A stretch of DNA of 6,436 nt from Thermoanaerobaculia bacterium (GTDB lineage Bacteria; Acidobacteriota; Thermoanaerobaculia; UBA5066), in contig JAMQPJ010000126.1 of the NCBI GenBank assembly GCA_023717585.1, positions 1 to 6,436 on the forward strand. Direction: 5' to 3'. The notes beneath the pieces are model-generated. The model saw nothing but the letters and a program-made list of their open reading frames with translations, had not been told where the DNA came from and searched no databases. Made by a program: the position numbers and the translations under genes. Each line of letters starts with the position of its first letter. Within the stretch, counting starts at the first letter, position 1. Below, one piece after another: positions 5,178 through 6,436 of this stretch.

Positions 5178-6436
5178 ATGGATCCCGAACCGCCCCGGCC
5201 TCCCGGCATGGACCACCTCCTCGAGACGGCGACCGGGAAGGCGTTGACCGCCCGCCACGGAAGAGCCCGCGCGAAGGAGGCCCTCCGCGAAGCGGCGGCG
5301 GCCTGGCGCGCGGCGGCACCCCGGGACGGCGACGCGGCCCCGTCGATTCTGGCCGCTGCCGCCCGCGCACTCGAGACCCGCCTCCCGGCCGGGCCGCGCC
5401 GCGTGGTCAACGCGACGGGGGTCCTCCTGCACACGAATCTGGGCCGTGCCCCGCTCGCAAGCGAAGCCGTCTCGGCCGCGGGCCGTGCCGCCGGTTTCTC
5501 GACCCTCGAATACGATCTCGCGGAAGGGACACGCGGGACGCGCGGCGAGCACGTCCGGCCGCTCGTCCTCGCGCTCTTCGCGCCGGGACGCGACGACCTC
5601 GACGCCCTCTCGGTCACGAATGCCGCCGCCGCGCTGCTCCTCGCCCTCGACACGCTCGCGAACGGGAGGCCCGTCGCGGTGTCCCGCGGGGAGCTCGTCG
5701 CGATCGGCGGCGATTTCCGCGTGCCGGCGATCCTCGCGAAGAGCGGCGCCTCCCTGCACGAGGTCGGCACGACGAACAGGACGACGGCCCGGGACTACGA
5801 AGAGGCGCTCGACGCCGGCGCGGCGGCGATCCTCAAGGTCCGGCCCTCGAACTACCGCATCGTCGGATTCACCGAAGACGTCGCGCTTCCCGCCCTCGCG
5901 GCCCTCGCGCGCGCCCGGGGCGTCCCCGTCGTCTTCGACGCCGGGGCGGCCACGCCCACGCGCCTCGACGAGCCCGGCCTCTCTGACGAGCCCGTGCCGC
6001 TCGCAGCCCTGGACGACGGCGCCGACCTCGTCTGCTTCTCGGGGGACAAGCTCCTCGGCGGACCTCAGGCCGGAATCATGATCGGGAGGAAGGAGCTCGT
6101 CGCGCGCGCTGCCGCGAATCCGCTCGCTCGCGCCTTGCGCCCGGACAAGCTCGCCCTCGGCGCGCTGGCCGCCACTCTCGACCTGCATCTCTCGGGCCGC
6201 CGCCTCGAGATCCCCTTCTTTCGGATGCTCGAGGCTCCTCTTGCCTCCCTGCGGGTCCGTGCGGAGACGCTCACGGAGCGTGCCCGCGGCGCGGGCTTCG
6301 AGGCCTCGGTCGTGGAATCCACGGCCGTCGCGGGGGGCGGCGCCGGCGCCGAGTCGACGCTGCCGTCGAAAGCAGTCTCGCTCGCGCACCCGGCCCGGTC
6401 CGCGGACAGCCTCGCGGCGGCGCTCCGCGCGGGAGA
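5178..6436 (+). CDS. selA: L-seryl-tRNA(Sec) selenium transferase, C-terminal end missing
   Basis: PLP-dependent enzyme that converts seryl-tRNA(Sec) plus selenophosphate to selenocysteinyl-tRNA(Sec) in the cytoplasm, the committed step for inserting selenocysteine at UGA codons. Seen: 419 residues in frame to the right edge, against about 460 in E. coli, so roughly 40-50 are missing. The N-terminal tRNA-binding region is present (PGMDHLLETATGKAL, 9-23). Then come NATGVLLHTNLGR (78-90), the SRGELVAIGG block (169-178), EVGTTNRT, SNYRIVGFT (from 224), the PLP-lysine motif SGDKLLGGPQAG with K291, and the RALRPDK block with R318 and R321. Some usually conserved spots differ: A175 where Glu is typical, R222 before PSNY, and DAGAAT (254-259) in place of the usual DLGSGS. 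ATG 5178 is chosen because the N-terminus aligns with E. coli SelA; an internal ATG at 5208 is less likely. SelB, SelD and the Sec tRNA gene are not in the window. Confidence 0.92.
   Translation, partial: MDPEPPRPPGMDHLLETATGKALTARHGRARAKEALREAAAAWRAAAPRDGDAAPSILAAAARALETRLPAGPRRVVNATGVLLHTNLGRAPLASEAVSAAGRAAGFSTLEYDLAEGTRGTRGEHVRPLVLALFAPGRDDLDALSVTNAAAALLLALDTLANGRPVAVSRGELVAIGGDFRVPAILAKSGASLHEVGTTNRTTARDYEEALDAGAAAILKVRPSNYRIVGFTEDVALPALAALARARGVPVVFDAGAATPTRLDEPGLSDEPVPLAALDDGADLVCFSGDKLLGGPQAGIMIGRKELVARAAANPLARALRPDKLALGALAATLDLHLSGRRLEIPFFRMLEAPLASLRVRAETLTERARGAGFEASVVESTAVAGGGAGAESTLPSKAVSLAHPARSADSLAAALRAG

Noticed and set aside
5163..6389. 408-codon minus-strand ORF opposite selA
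   Set aside because: SelA motifs on the plus strand are unmistakable. The antisense frame lacks a sensible start and shows only charged low-complexity sequence.

Overview
This is a very GC-rich window (about 70% by eye) from a bacterial chromosome. It holds seven protein genes packed with almost no spare DNA, in four transcription units. A DUF507 protein, a MXAN_5187-like protein and strong G/C bias at third codon positions point to Acidobacteriota (for example a Thermoanaerobaculia-like lineage) or Myxococcota/other former Deltaproteobacteria. That placement is inference. I see no mobile element, CRISPR array, tRNA or rRNA, and no gene-free stretch over 300 bases.

Layout. (1) Minus strand, 1-774: a DUF507 gene followed after 11 bases by the 5' part of an acyl-CoA carboxylase carboxyltransferase gene (pccB/mmdA type), cut by the left edge. 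(2) Plus strand, 848-3540: tldD and tldE overlapping by 4 bases, encoding the two halves of a TldD/TldE zinc metalloprotease with the zinc site intact. (3) Minus strand, 3557-5148, convergent to tldE with a 16-base gap: a MXAN_5187 C-terminal-domain-like protein, then a secreted TPR protein with a long Ala/Pro-rich tail, again with a 4-base overlap. (4) Plus strand from 5178 to the right edge: selA, the PLP enzyme that makes selenocysteinyl-tRNA(Sec), lacking only its C-terminal end. Its presence implies that the organism makes selenoproteins.

The most interesting signal is in the control DNA. All four operon-first genes (DUF507, tldD, the MXAN_5187-like gene, selA) lack a ribosome binding site and instead have a TANNNT -10-like hexamer ending 6-9 bases before the start codon. 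All three operon-internal genes (pccB, tldE, the TPR gene) have a purine-rich Shine-Dalgarno motif 4-6 bases before theirs. This suggests leaderless mRNAs for first genes and SD-led initiation inside operons. The 29-base gap between the MXAN_5187-like gene and selA looks like a compact symmetric bidirectional promoter around a GTAG-T-CTAC dyad. I do not see a clear new multi-gene system. The least understood genes are the DUF507 protein and the MXAN_5187-like/TPR pair.
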